Positions 17,068 through 26,122 of a DNA stretch of 64,000 bases are shown piece by piece; position 1 is the first letter of the stretch, and every line of letters begins with the position of its first letter. Both the position numbers and the translations under genes were made by a program. This stretch comes from Actinoplanes octamycinicus (GTDB lineage Bacteria; Actinomycetota; Actinomycetes; Mycobacteriales; Micromonosporaceae), in the NCBI RefSeq assembly GCF_014205225.1, contig NZ_JACHNB010000001.1, positions 9,281,501 through 9,345,500 of the forward strand. The letters are read 5' to 3'. A model generated the notes under the pieces. The model saw nothing but the letters and a program-made list of their open reading frames with translations, had not been told where the DNA came from and ran no database searches.

Positions 17068-18776
17068 TCGGCCCGGTGCCAGGAGCGCCACAGGGCGGCG
17101 TACGAGCCGTCCGCGGCGAGCAGCTCGTCGTGGGTGCCGAGCTCGACGATCCGGCCGTCGTGCATGACCGCGACCCGGTCGGCGTCGTGGGCGGTCTGCA
17201 GGCGGTGCGCGATGGCGATCACGGTACGGCCGTGCAGCACCGCCGCGAGGGCCCGTTCCGCGTCCCGGGCGGCGGTCGGGTCGAGCAGCGCGGTCGCCTC
17301 GTCCAGGATGACCGTGTGCGGGCCGGCGAGCAGCACCCGGGCCAGCGCCAGCTGCTGCGCCTGCGCACCGTCGAGCGGGTGTTCGCCCAGGTCACGGTCC
17401 AGGTCGTCGGCCCAGTCGGCGCCCACCGTGGCGAGCGCCCGGCGCAGCTCGTCGTCCGGGGCCGGGACCATCAGGTTGTCCCGGACCGTCTCCCGGAAGA
17501 CATGGTGCTCCTGGGTGACCAGCACGACCTGCTGGCGGAGCAGCTCCGGGGGCAGGTCGGCGATCGGGACGCCGCCGACCGTGACGCTGCCGGCGGTGGG
17601 ACGGTCGACGCCGGCGAGCAGGCGGCCGAGCGTGGACTTGCCGGCGCCGGAGAGGCCGACCACGGCGAGGCGCTCGCCCGGCCGTACCGTCAACTCGACG
17701 TCGTGCAGCACGTCGCGGCCGCGGTCGTAGGCGAAGCGGACGCCGCGCACCTCGATCCGGTCGCCGGCCGGCGGGTCCGGCGCGTAAGCCGGCGGCGCCG
17801 GCGTCGCGGCGAGTCCCTCGACCCGGGCGAACGACGCGGCCGCCGCCTGCAGCTGCTCGATCCGGATCAGCAGGGTGTCCAGCGGGTTGGCCAGCTGGCG
17901 CAGGTAGAGCACGGCCGCGCTGAGCACGCCGAGGCTGATCCGGTCGTCCAGGTAGAGCAGGCCGCCGGCGAGCAGCACCAGCACCAGCGGGACCGCGTAG
18001 GACGCCTCGACGCCGGGCAGGAAGACGCTGCGCAGGGCGAGCGTGAGCAGCCGGGTCCGGCGGGTCTCGTCGATCGCCGCGTGCCCGGCTGCCAGCCGCC
18101 GGTCGGCCAGCCCGAACGCCTCGACGGTGCGGGCGCCCGCGGTGGTCGCGGCCAGCTCCTCGGCCAGCCAGGAGTTCGCGTCGCCCTCGCGCAGGTAGGC
18201 GTCCCGGGCCCGTTTCAGGTACCACCGGGTGACCAGCCAGATGCTGGTCAGCCCGAGCACCCCGAGCAGCCCCAGCAACGGGCTGAGCAGGAACACCGCG
18301 ATCAGGATGAAGATCATCTCGACCAGGCCGATGAGCAGCCGGGGCAGCAGGTCGCGCAGGGTGCTGGCGACCGCGTCCACGTCGGTGGTGCCACGGGCCG
18401 CCACGTCGCCGGCCGGGATCCGCTCGATCACCGACGCGGGCAGCTCCAGCGCCCGGCGCAGGAACGTCTCGCGGATCCGGGCCGAGGTCCGCTCGCCGAA
18501 CCGGTAGCCCAGGGCGAGCGCCAGCCGGGCCAGTGCGATCTGGGTGAGCGCGCAGGCCAGCACGCCCAGCGCGAGCCGGTCGACGGCGGCCGCGCCGCCT
18601 CCCCCGGCCACCGTGTCGATCACCCGGCCGAGCAGCCACGGGCCGCCCAGCCCGGCGATCGCGGCCAGCGAGTTCAATCCGATCAGGACGGCCACCGAGC
18701 GCTTGTCGGCGGCGATCAGGCGGAGCGTGGCGCGCAGCACGAGGCGCTGGTCGGCGACCGGCAGGGTGGCGCTCAT
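17055..18776 (-). CDS. ABC exporter half-transporter with intact Walker motifs but degenerate signature
   Basis: Protein of 573 residues: six-helix exporter membrane domain (about 1-310) and ATPase domain (about 330-573). Walker A GLSGAGKST, the Q-loop VTQEHHVF, Walker B VILDEATALLD and the switch histidine in IAIAHRL are intact. The signature reads LDGAQ instead of LSGGQ. The gene overlaps its upstream partner by four bases (ATGA, 18773-18776); the partner has the reverse defects. Together they should form a heterodimer with one working ATP site. Substrate unknown. Stop TAG at 17055 lies inside the end of the convergent PRC-barrel gene. Confidence 0.93.
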   Translation of the reverse strand: MSATLPVADQRLVLRATLRLIAADKRSVAVLIGLNSLAAIAGLGGPWLLGRVIDTVAGGGGAAAVDRLALGVLACALTQIALARLALALGYRFGERTSARIRETFLRRALELPASVIERIPAGDVAARGTTDVDAVASTLRDLLPRLLIGLVEMIFILIAVFLLSPLLGLLGVLGLTSIWLVTRWYLKRARDAYLREGDANSWLAEELAATTAGARTVEAFGLADRRLAAGHAAIDETRRTRLLTLALRSVFLPGVEASYAVPLVLVLLAGGLLYLDDRISLGVLSAAVLYLRQLANPLDTLLIRIEQLQAAAASFARVEGLAATPAPPAYAPDPPAGDRIEVRGVRFAYDRGRDVLHDVELTVRPGERLAVVGLSGAGKSTLGRLLAGVDRPTAGSVTVGGVPIADLPPELLRQQVVLVTQEHHVFRETVRDNLMVPAPDDELRRALATVGADWADDLDRDLGEHPLDGAQAQQLALARVLLAGPHTVILDEATALLDPTAARDAERALAAVLHGRTVIAIAHRLQTAHDADRVAVMHDGRIVELGTHDELLAADGSYAALWRSWHRADQMR

Positions 18777-20431
18777 TCGGCGAACACCCGGGTCACCAGC
18801 GCCCGGTAGCCGGGCTCGGCCGACAGCAGCTCGCGGTGCGTGCCGGTGGCCGCGACCCGCCCGCCGACCAGGTAGTGCACCACGTCGGCGCGGTCCAGCA
18901 GCACCGGCGAGGTGGTCGCGACCACGGTCCCGCGCCCGGCCCGGCGCTCGGCCAGCCGTTCCGCGATGGCCGACTCGGTGTGCGCGTCGACCGCCGAGGT
19001 GGGCTCGGCGAGCAGCAGCATCTCCGGGTCGGCGTGCAGCGCGCGGGCCAGCCGGACCCGCTGCCGCTGACCGCCGGAGAGGTTGCGGCCACCCCACTCG
19101 ACCGGGTGGTCCAGGTCGGCGGCCACGTCGTGGGCGACCGCGGTGTCGATCGCGGCCCGGATCAGGTCGTCGTCCGGGTCGTGCCGCCCGGCCACCACCT
19201 CGCGCAGCGGGCCGGCGAACAGGTCGGCGCCGTTCTCGGCGACCAGGATCCGCTCCCGGATCGCGTCCCGGGCCAGGGTGTCCAGCCGGTAGCCGGCCCA
19301 GGTGGTGTCGCCGGGCAGGTAGCGGCCGAGGCGGTCGAGCACCTCGACGGCGTCGGCCGGGCGGGCGCCGGCCAGCGCGGTGAGCCGGCCCGGCTCGGCG
19401 GTCACCCCGGAGGCCGGATCGTGCAGGTGGCCCGGACCGGCCGGGGCGGCGGCGCCGGCCGGGTCCTCCAGCGGCAGGTTCAGGAAGCCGGTCACCCGGC
19501 GGGCGGCGACCAGGCCGTAGGTCAGGTCGAAGCCACAGAAGATCAGCACGCTGATCGGGATGACCAGCAGCGCGGTGTAGCCGTAGACGCCGACCAGCTC
19601 GCCCACGGTGATCTCGCCGTTCGCCGCCTTCCGCGCGGCCACCCAGATCACCAGGGCCAGGAACACCATCGGCAGGCCGTCGCCGAGCGCGCCGACCCAG
19701 CTGGCCGGGCGGCCGACCCGGTAGCCCTGGTCGCGCAGCCGGGCCGACTCCCGCCGGTAGCGGGCCAGGTGGGTGTCGGCGCCGCCGAGCCCGTTCAGCA
19801 CCCGCAGGCCGCCGACCACGTCGACCAGCCGGGCGTTGAGCGCGCCCTGGCGTTCCCGATAGCGCGAGCCGGCCCGCTGGGTGCCGAGCAGCAGCGGGGT
19901 GACCAGCAGGCCGAAGGCGGGCACGCCGAGCACCACGACCAGCGCGAGCACCGGGGTGGTCCGGTAGAGCATGGTGGCCACCACGGTGCAGGAGCAGAGG
20001 CAGGCCAGGCCGATCCCGGCGACGTTCATCGCCCGGCCGATCAGCCACACGTCGGAGATGCCGATGGTGACCACCTCACCGGCGGTGATCCGGCGGGGCA
20101 GCGACGCGCCCAGCCGGGTGGCGTGGGTCAGCACCAGATCGGCGGTGCGCAGCGCGGCGGCCAGCCGCAGCTTGGTCATGTTGCGGTGCCGCAGGATCCC
20201 GAGGACCGCGTTGACCAGCCCCATCACCAGCACCGCGGCGGTCCAGGCGAGCAGCGGGCCGGCCCGGCGCGGGGTGAGGCCCCGGTCGATGGCCTGGGTG
20301 AGCAGCCACGGCATCGCGGCCAGGCTGACGAACCAGAGCGAGCCGCACAGCGCGCCGAGCGCCACCCGGCCCCTCAACTGTCGCGCCAACCACCAGAGGT
20401 AACGACCGGGTCCCCGTTCCACAACCGACAT
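18773..20431 (-). CDS. ABC exporter half-transporter with intact signature but no Walker A
   Basis: Protein of 552 residues: exporter membrane domain (about 1-310) and ATPase-like domain. The signature LSGGQRQRVRLARAL is perfect, but the Walker A position reads ALAGARPADAVEVL with no GxxGxGKS/T, the Walker B reads LLLAEPTSAVD with alanine in place of aspartate, and the switch histidine is missing (VVATTSPVLL). It cannot hydrolyse ATP at its own Walker site but can give its signature to the partner encoded downstream. Start MSVVERGPG at 20431; longer readings run into non-coding sequence. GNAT gene 32 bases upstream. Confidence 0.93.
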   Translation of the reverse strand: MSVVERGPGRYLWWLARQLRGRVALGALCGSLWFVSLAAMPWLLTQAIDRGLTPRRAGPLLAWTAAVLVMGLVNAVLGILRHRNMTKLRLAAALRTADLVLTHATRLGASLPRRITAGEVVTIGISDVWLIGRAMNVAGIGLACLCSCTVVATMLYRTTPVLALVVVLGVPAFGLLVTPLLLGTQRAGSRYRERQGALNARLVDVVGGLRVLNGLGGADTHLARYRRESARLRDQGYRVGRPASWVGALGDGLPMVFLALVIWVAARKAANGEITVGELVGVYGYTALLVIPISVLIFCGFDLTYGLVAARRVTGFLNLPLEDPAGAAAPAGPGHLHDPASGVTAEPGRLTALAGARPADAVEVLDRLGRYLPGDTTWAGYRLDTLARDAIRERILVAENGADLFAGPLREVVAGRHDPDDDLIRAAIDTAVAHDVAADLDHPVEWGGRNLSGGQRQRVRLARALHADPEMLLLAEPTSAVDAHTESAIAERLAERRAGRGTVVATTSPVLLDRADVVHYLVGGRVAATGTHRELLSAEPGYRALVTRVFAE

Positions 20432-20463
20432 CCTGCCGCCGCGGCTGCCGCACGGAAACCGGA

Positions 20464-20991
20464 TTAGTCCAGCTTTCGGCGCATCCGCAGGCAGCGGATG
20501 TGGTCGTCGGCCCGGGACAGGCCGGCCTGCACGGTCTCCACCGGCTGGAAGCCGCGCGAGCGGTAGAAACCGATCCCGGCCGCGTCGCCGAGGAACACCG
20601 ACAGCCACACCTCGGCGCCGCCGGCCGCCCGGATCTGCTCGACCACCCGGTTCAGCAGCAGGGTGCCGAGGCCGCGGTGCCGCTCCGCCGGGTCCAGGTA
20701 GATCAGGTGCAGCTCGCCGACGCCGTCCCCGGTCAGTCCGCCACCGGCCGCGCCGACCAGCCGCCCGCCCTCCTCGGCCACCTGGTAGCCGAACCACCGC
20801 GGCGGGTGGGCCGGCACCTGCCGGGCGACCCGCTCGGCGCCGAAGTAGACGGCGACGGTCCGGTCGATGTAGCCGGGCGGCAGCAGGTCGCGGTAGGCGG
20901 CCCGGTACGCGGAGGCGCAGATCTCGGCGACCCGGAAGGCGTCGGCGCTGGTCGCGGGTCGGGCAACGGCGGTCAACGATGGTCCTGGCAC
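20464..20991 (-). CDS. GNAT-family N-acetyltransferase
   Basis: Protein of 175 residues. The acetyl-CoA loop RHRGLGTLLL (R/Q-x-x-G-x-G/A type) near residue 110 follows LHLIYLDPAE, and GIGFYRSRGF near 143 is the typical C-terminal beta-bulge region. Acetylates an amine of an unknown small molecule or protein. Same strand and 32 bases before the heterodimeric ABC exporter genes; self-protection acetylation plus export is possible but only an inference. Confidence 0.9.
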   Translation of the reverse strand: MPGPSLTAVARPATSADAFRVAEICASAYRAAYRDLLPPGYIDRTVAVYFGAERVARQVPAHPPRWFGYQVAEEGGRLVGAAGGGLTGDGVGELHLIYLDPAERHRGLGTLLLNRVVEQIRAAGGAEVWLSVFLGDAAGIGFYRSRGFQPVETVQAGLSRADDHIRCLRMRRKLD

Positions 20992-21006
20992 GCGGCTCAG
21001 ATTAGA

Positions 21007-21654
21007 TCACCGCCGAAGCTGCCCGGTCAGGTTGCTGATCCGGCCCTGCCCGTCGAACTCCACCCGCATCTCGCTGCCGCTCGGATGCACACCGGTGACC
21101 AGGCCGTCCTCGCTCGCCACCCGCCAGCCCTGCTGGCTGAGGAACGCGGTCACCATGGCCCGGTGCTCGACCGGGTAGCCCATCAGCACCTGGTTCACCA
21201 CGGTGAAGGCGCGCTCCGGGGCGACCGGCTGGTCCGGGACGCCCTCCAGGTGGAAGAAGACCGCGCCGCCGTCGTACGGACCGCGGTAGTAGCAGCGGCC
21301 GGTCAGCCCGGAGGCGACCAGGGCGAGCCGGTGCCCGTCCGCCCGGTCCAGCGGGAACGTCGCGTCGGTCAGCTCGGTCACGCCCTGCCGGACCCCGAAC
21401 TCGCGCATCCAGCTGCTCAGCGCGAGCAGCTGCCGGGGCAGGCCGCTCTGCTCGTTCGCCCAGGCCCAGAGCCAGGTGCCGTCGAGGTGGCTCTCGGTGC
21501 CGAGCAGCTGGATCGGGAAGCTCAGATCGTCGCCGAAGGTGACCTGGCCGGCGGTCAGGTCGAGCTGCCAGTCCCGCTCGCCGATCAGGTCGGCGAGCGC
21601 CAGCTGGCGGGCGTGGGCGGTGGCGACGTACTGGGTGAGCAGATCGGAGAACAT
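21007..21654 (-). CDS. DUF6882-like protein
   Basis: Protein of 215 residues with the pattern RDWQLDLTAGQVTFGD followed by GTWLWAWANEQS, which I associate with the DUF6882 family of unknown function. No signal peptide or membrane segment. It lies 15 bases before the GNAT gene and 13 bases after the PLP decarboxylase gene, so it is probably part of one long minus-strand transcript. No catalytic motif recognised. Confidence 0.65.
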   Translation of the reverse strand: MFSDLLTQYVATAHARQLALADLIGERDWQLDLTAGQVTFGDDLSFPIQLLGTESHLDGTWLWAWANEQSGLPRQLLALSSWMREFGVRQGVTELTDATFPLDRADGHRLALVASGLTGRCYYRGPYDGGAVFFHLEGVPDQPVAPERAFTVVNQVLMGYPVEHRAMVTAFLSQQGWRVASEDGLVTGVHPSGSEMRVEFDGQGRISNLTGQLRR

Positions 21655-21667
21655 GGCGGGCAGTCTG

Positions 21668-23038
21668 TCACCCGTCCGCGAGGGCCTTGGCCAGGGCGGC
21701 GATCACCCGGTCGGCGTCCGCCTCGCCGGTGCGCCAGTTGGCGAAGGCCGCGCGGAGCGCCGGGACACCCCGATGGACGGTCGGCGTCAGGAACGCCTCG
21801 CCGGAGCGGGCCACCGCGGCCAGGACCGCGGGCACGTCATCGACCGCGAAACACACGACATTGAGACGTACGGGGGCGAGCACCCGCACTCCGGGCAGGC
21901 CAGCCACCTGCTCGCCGAACCGGCGGGCCGCGGCGACGTTCCGCTCGACGACCTCCCGATGCCCCTCGGCGCCGTAGGCCGCGAGCGTGAACCAGGCGGT
22001 CAGCGCGCGCAGCCGGCGGGAGTTCTCCGGGGTGAGGTGGAACAGGTCGGGGTCGCCCTCGGGCGGGGTGAGATAGGCCGCCGCGTTCTGGAAGACGTTC
22101 AGCTGCAGGTCGCGGCGGCGGGTGAACTGGATGGCGGCGTCGTACGGCACGTTGAGCCACTTGTGCAGGTCGATGCAGATGGAGTCGGCTTGGTCGAGGC
22201 CGGCTACCAGGTGCTTGTGGTCCTCGGACAGCGCCGCGAAGCCGCCGAAGGCGGCGTCGACGTGCAGCCAGAACGGATATTTCGATTTGAGCCGGGAGAT
22301 GGCGCTCAAGTCGTCGAAGTCGACCGTGTTGACCGTGCCGGCGTTCGCGACCACGATCGCCGGCCCGTCGATCGCGGCGAGAGCCGCCTCCAGAGCCGCC
22401 ACATCAACGGCTTCACGATCATCGAGCAGCGGGACCGTCCGCAGCTGATCACGGCCGATGCCGAGCATCGACAGCGCCTTGTAGATGCTGGAGTGCGGCG
22501 CTCCGGACAGGACCGAGATGTCGCCCAGGGCCGCGACGCCCTGCCGGGCGACACTGATCCCCTGCTGCGCGCCGAGCCACTCCCGCCCGATCGCCAGCCC
22601 GACCGTGTTCGACATGGTCGCCCCGGACACGAACGTCCCGTGGTGCCCCGCGCCGAGCCCGAAGAGCGACCGGAGCCACCCGACCGTCTCCCGCTCCAGG
22701 TCGACCGCCGACGAGTCCTGCCGGGTCACCGCGTTCTGGTCGAACGCCCCGGTCAGCCAGTCCCCCACCAGCGCGGCCGGTGTCGCCCCGCCGGTGACGA
22801 ACCCGAGGTAGCGCGGCCCGGCGCTGCCGGAGAACCCGGGCGCCCACCGCTCCCGGAAGACCTGCAGGGCCCGCGCCGCCCCGACCCCGGCGACCGGGAG
22901 CGGCTGCGGCGCGAACTCGGCGCGCGTCGCCGCGACCGGCCGCTCGCCGAGGTCGTCCAGGATCCCGGCGGCGTAGTCACGGGCGGCGGTCAGCAGGTCG
23001 GGCAGGCCGGCCAGGTCGGCAGCGAGGCGAGAGTCCAC
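21668..23038 (-). CDS. PLP-dependent group II decarboxylase
   Basis: Protein of 456 residues in the aromatic-L-amino-acid/glutamate decarboxylase family. Seen: YLGFVTGGATPAA, FVSGATMSNT, the cofactor-contact stretch LHVDAAFGG and the lysine motif DLHKWLNVPYD that forms the internal aldimine. GTG start at 23038 gives the normal family length; a longer reading would overlap the upstream gene. It decarboxylates an amino acid to an amine, substrate not predictable. Neighbours on the same strand (DUF6882-like, GNAT, ABC exporter) are close, so the amine could be acetylated and exported, but this is inference. Confidence 0.92.
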   Translation of the reverse strand: MDSRLAADLAGLPDLLTAARDYAAGILDDLGERPVAATRAEFAPQPLPVAGVGAARALQVFRERWAPGFSGSAGPRYLGFVTGGATPAALVGDWLTGAFDQNAVTRQDSSAVDLERETVGWLRSLFGLGAGHHGTFVSGATMSNTVGLAIGREWLGAQQGISVARQGVAALGDISVLSGAPHSSIYKALSMLGIGRDQLRTVPLLDDREAVDVAALEAALAAIDGPAIVVANAGTVNTVDFDDLSAISRLKSKYPFWLHVDAAFGGFAALSEDHKHLVAGLDQADSICIDLHKWLNVPYDAAIQFTRRRDLQLNVFQNAAAYLTPPEGDPDLFHLTPENSRRLRALTAWFTLAAYGAEGHREVVERNVAAARRFGEQVAGLPGVRVLAPVRLNVVCFAVDDVPAVLAAVARSGEAFLTPTVHRGVPALRAAFANWRTGEADADRVIAALAKALADG

Positions 23039-23097
23039 CCGAGCACGGTAGGCAGGCGGACACCGGCGCGTCGCGGTCCAGTTCCGGGTGTCTGGCC

Positions 23098-23550
23098 TCA
23101 GTCGTCGTCGCTGCCCAGCGCGGGCACGCCAGCGGCGCAGGTCACCCGGACCTTCACCCGGACGTGGTTGTCCCGGACGCTGCGGAACTCGCCCTCCCGG
23201 CCGCGCTGCTCGTGCACCGCGAAGCCCTGGGCCGGCGCCATCGAGATGATCCCGCCGCAGTCGGCCACCACGGTCCCGCCGCGGGTGGGGAAGGAGCGGC
23301 CGGCGTCCTTCGCGGGCGCGGCTGTCGTGGGCGCGGCCGTCGCGGGCGCCGCTGTCGTGGGCGCCGACGACGGGACGGCCGGAAGGTCGCCGAGCTCCTG
23401 CTCCACCTGCGCCTCGCTGACCGCGTCCCCGGGCCGGGTGGTCAGATCCGCGCCGACCAGCCGGATCCCGATCACTCCCACCAGCACGGCGAGGATCGCC
23501 GCCACCACCCATCCCGCGCCGATCACCACGCGCTGCCCCAGTCGACTCAC
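23098..23550 (-). CDS. Membrane-anchored extracytoplasmic protein
   Basis: Protein of 150 residues. One helix at about residues 8-30 anchors it, followed by an alanine/threonine/proline linker of ATAAPTTAA type and a C-terminal domain with two cysteines (VADCGG and VTCAAG) that could pair outside the cell. No family recognised. Divergent from the two-component genes and sharing with them an intergenic region containing 11-bp-spaced direct repeats, so it could be part of that regulon. Confidence 0.65.
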   Translation of the reverse strand: MSRLGQRVVIGAGWVVAAILAVLVGVIGIRLVGADLTTRPGDAVSEAQVEQELGDLPAVPSSAPTTAAPATAAPTTAAPAKDAGRSFPTRGGTVVADCGGIISMAPAQGFAVHEQRGREGEFRSVRDNHVRVKVRVTCAAGVPALGSDDD

Positions 23551-23573
23551 CCGGCCACTATGCGCCCCGCTCG

Positions 23574-23612
23574 GCTAAGTCCGGCCCGGGACACCGCTAA
23601 GAGAGGGTTAAG
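23574..23612. promoter_or_regulatory. Direct repeats with 11- and 22-bp spacing, likely response-regulator sites
   Basis: GCTAAG at 23574, GCTAAG at 23596 and GTTAAG at 23607, so the starts are 22 and 11 bases apart. OmpR/PhoB-type regulators bind direct repeats with 11-bp period. The site lies between the small secreted-type gene and the response regulator gene and may control both. GTTAAG/GCTAAG with 11-bp spacing recurs before the PepSY gene at 42134-42150. Confidence 0.55.
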
Positions 23613-23652
23613 AACCGCCCGAACCGCCTGGTCCAGCCGTTACCGTGCAGCC

Positions 23653-24333
23653 GTGGCGAGACTCCTGCTGATCGAGGATGACCCGGCGATCCGGAACACC
23701 CTGCTGCGCGCCCTGCGCGAGCGCGGGCACGCGGTGGCCGCGTCGCCGGCCGCGATGGACGGCCTGCAGACCGCCCTCGCCGAGAAACCCGACCTGATCG
23801 TCCTGGACCTGGGACTGCCCGACCTGGACGGGCGGGAGCTGCTGCGGATGCTGCGCGCGGTCAGCCGGACCCCGGTGATCATCGCGACCGCCCGGGACGA
23901 GGAGACCGAGATGGTCCGGCTGCTCGACGCGGGCGCCGACGACTACGTGGTGAAACCGTTCACCGCCGCGCAGCTGGACGCCCGGATCCGGGCGGTGCTG
24001 CGGCGCGGCGCGACCGTCGAGGAGACGCCGGTGCTCGCGGTCGGCGGCCTGCGGATCGACCCGGCCGGCCGCACGGTCACCCTGGACGGCGCGCCGGTCG
24101 AGCTCACCCCGCGCGAGTTCGACCTGCTGCACCACCTCGCGGCCCGGGCCGGGCAGGTGGTCACCAAGCGGGAGCTGCTCAGCGAGGTGTGGCAGGTGCC
24201 GTACGGCGGGGCGGACAAGACCGTCGACGTGCACCTGTCCTGGCTGCGGCGCAAGCTGGGCGAGACCGCGCAGGAGCCGCGCTACCTGCACACCGTGCGC
24301 GGGGTCGGGGTCAAGCTGAGCGAGCCGGCGTGA
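23653..24333 (+). CDS. OmpR-family response regulator
   Basis: Protein of 226 residues with GTG start. Receiver domain: acidic pair ED-D at residues 8-10, phospho-acceptor D52 in LIVLDLGLPD, T79 and K101 (VVKPF). Winged-helix output domain from about 130 (LTPREFDLLHHLA, then the recognition region VDVHLSWLRRKLG). A -10-like TACCGT (23641-23646) ends 6 bases before the GTG, so the mRNA may be leaderless. Overlaps the kinase gene by GTGA. Probable sites: 11-bp direct repeats just upstream and at 42.1 kb. Confidence 0.95.
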   Translation: MARLLLIEDDPAIRNTLLRALRERGHAVAASPAAMDGLQTALAEKPDLIVLDLGLPDLDGRELLRMLRAVSRTPVIIATARDEETEMVRLLDAGADDYVVKPFTAAQLDARIRAVLRRGATVEETPVLAVGGLRIDPAGRTVTLDGAPVELTPREFDLLHHLAARAGQVVTKRELLSEVWQVPYGGADKTVDVHLSWLRRKLGETAQEPRYLHTVRGVGVKLSEPA

Positions 24334-25580
24334 GGGCCCGGCTGACGCTGCTGGTCGCGGCGACCACCGTGCTGGTGCTGCTGGCCTTCCTGGTGCCGAT
24401 CGGGCTGCTGCTGCGCCAGGTCGCGCAGGACCGGGCGCTCGGGCAGGCCGACGACGTGGTGCAGACGATCGTGCCGCTGGCCGGCGGCGACGTGGCGACG
24501 TTGCGGCTGGTGGTGACGGCTCAGGACGTACCGGTGACGGTGTTTCTCCCGGACGGGACCGCGGTGGGCGCGCCGGCGACCATGACCCCCGCGGTCCGGC
24601 TGGCGCAAGCCAGCAATCAGGCGCTGACCGTGGCCACCGGCGCCGGGCGGGAGCTGGTGGTGCCGGTGGTCGGCGCGGCCGGGACCAGCGTGGTGCGCAC
24701 CGTGGTCACCGACGCCGAGCTGTCCCGCGGCGTCACCCGGTCCTGGCTCACCCTGGGCGGTCTCGGCGTGGCGCTGCTGCTGCTCGGCCTGCTCGTCGCG
24801 GACCGGCTGGCGCGCGCCATCACCGCCCCGATCACCCAGCTCAGTGAGGTGTCGCACCGCCTGGCGAACGCCGAACTGACCGCCCGCGCCACCCCGGCCG
24901 GCCCGCCCGAGCTGCGCGAGGTGGCCGGCGCGCTGAATCATCTCGCCGGCCGCATCGAGGACCTGCTCGCCGCCGAACGGGAACGGGTCGCCGATCTCTC
25001 GCACCGGCTGCGCACGCCGCTCACCGCGCTGCGCCTGGAGGCCGAGTCGCTGCGCGACCCGGAGGAGTCGGCCCGGGTCGCGTCCGCCGCCGACGGGGTG
25101 GCCCGCGCGGTCACCGCGGTGATCCAGCAGGCCCGCCGGGACGTCCGGGCCCACTCGGCCACCTGCGACGCGACCGCGGTGGTCGGGGACCGGGTGGCCT
25201 TCTGGCGGGTGCTGGCGGAGGACACCGGGCGCGCGGTGACCCAGTCCCTTCCGGACCGCCCGCTGCCGGTCGCGGTGGCCGCGGACGACCTGGCGGCGGC
25301 GTTGGACGCGCTGCTCGGCAACGTTTTCGCGCACACCCCGGACGAGACGCCGTTCTCGGTCACGCTGATGGCGCAGCCGGCGGGTGGCGCGCTGCTCACG
25401 GTCGCCGACGAGGGTCCCGGCCTGCCGCCGTCGGCCGCCGCCCGCGGCGCCTCCGGCGGCGATTCCACCGGCCTCGGGCTGGACATCGCCCGGCAGGTCG
25501 CGGCCACGTTCGAGATCGCGGGTGGTCCGGGCGGCGCCGTCGTCTCGCTGTCCCTGCCGGGCGTTTCCGGTACGCCCTGA
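24330..25580 (+). CDS. Two-component sensor histidine kinase
   Basis: Protein of 416 residues starting with GTG at 24330 inside the stop of the regulator gene. Helix 1 (about 5-25), an extracytoplasmic sensor of about 110 residues, helix 2 (about 140-160), HAMP, then the H-box LSHRLRTPLTAL (phospho-accepting histidine), N-box LLGNVFAHTP, and G-boxes DEGPGLP and GLGLDIA. The sensor has no recognised ligand fold. A shared site suggests that PepSY protein expression at 41.3 kb is one output of this system. Confidence 0.94.
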   Translation: MRARLTLLVAATTVLVLLAFLVPIGLLLRQVAQDRALGQADDVVQTIVPLAGGDVATLRLVVTAQDVPVTVFLPDGTAVGAPATMTPAVRLAQASNQALTVATGAGRELVVPVVGAAGTSVVRTVVTDAELSRGVTRSWLTLGGLGVALLLLGLLVADRLARAITAPITQLSEVSHRLANAELTARATPAGPPELREVAGALNHLAGRIEDLLAAERERVADLSHRLRTPLTALRLEAESLRDPEESARVASAADGVARAVTAVIQQARRDVRAHSATCDATAVVGDRVAFWRVLAEDTGRAVTQSLPDRPLPVAVAADDLAAALDALLGNVFAHTPDETPFSVTLMAQPAGGALLTVADEGPGLPPSAAARGASGGDSTGLGLDIARQVAATFEIAGGPGGAVVSLSLPGVSGTP

Positions 25581-25639
25581 GCCGTCCCGCCGCCGGTAGG
25601 GACTGCGCGGATACCTTCGCAGCCGATATATTGCCTCGC

Positions 25640-26122
25640 GTGGAGACACCCCTGCGCGAACCGACCTTCCTGATCCTCACCGCCCTGGCCGGCGACCCGC
25701 TGCACGGCTACGGCCTGATCGCCGAGGTGGACCGGCTCTCCGACGGCCGGATCACGCTGCGGCCCGGCACGCTTTACGGCGCCCTCGACCGGCTGACCGA
25801 CGCCGGCCTGGTCGCCGTCGACCGGGAGGAGACCGTCGACGGCCGGCTGCGCCGCTACTACCGCCTCTCCGACCAGGGCACCACCGTGCTCGCCGAGGAG
25901 ACCGAGCGCATGCGCCGCAACGTCGAAGCCGCCACCGCCCGCCTCCGCGCCCGCCCCAGCCCGGCCCCGCACCTGGCCCGCCTCGCGTCACCCCGCACCG
26001 CCCGCCTCGCGTCGCCTCTCATCGCCCGCCTCGCGTCGCCCCGCACCGCCCGCCTCGCGTCGCCCCGCACCGCTCGCCTCGCGTCGCCCCTCACCGGCCG
26101 CCTCGACGGAGGAATGGCATGA
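25640..26122 (+). CDS. PadR-family regulator with repetitive C-terminal tail
   Basis: Protein of 160 residues. The PadR winged helix is clear (ILTALAGDPLHGYGLIAEV, then PGTLYGALDRLTDAGL and RRYYRLSDQG). The usual helical C-terminus is followed by five 8-residue repeats of RLASPRTA type (residues 114-153). GTG at 25640 is chosen because a -10-like TATATT (25627-25632) ends 7 bases before it, suggesting a leaderless message; a TTG at 25631 is the alternative. Overlaps the next gene by ATGA (26119-26122), so it probably controls the membrane protein beside it, as PadR regulators often do. Confidence 0.88.
   Translation: METPLREPTFLILTALAGDPLHGYGLIAEVDRLSDGRITLRPGTLYGALDRLTDAGLVAVDREETVDGRLRRYYRLSDQGTTVLAEETERMRRNVEAATARLRARPSPAPHLARLASPRTARLASPLIARLASPRTARLASPRTARLASPLTGRLDGGMA
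25979..26098. repeat. 24-bp in-frame tandem repeat, five copies
   Basis: Units start at 25979, 26003, 26027, 26051 and 26075 and encode RLASPRTA, RLASPLIA, RLASPRTA, RLASPRTA, RLASPLTG. They form the C-terminal tail of the PadR regulator just before its stop. Confidence 0.9.
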
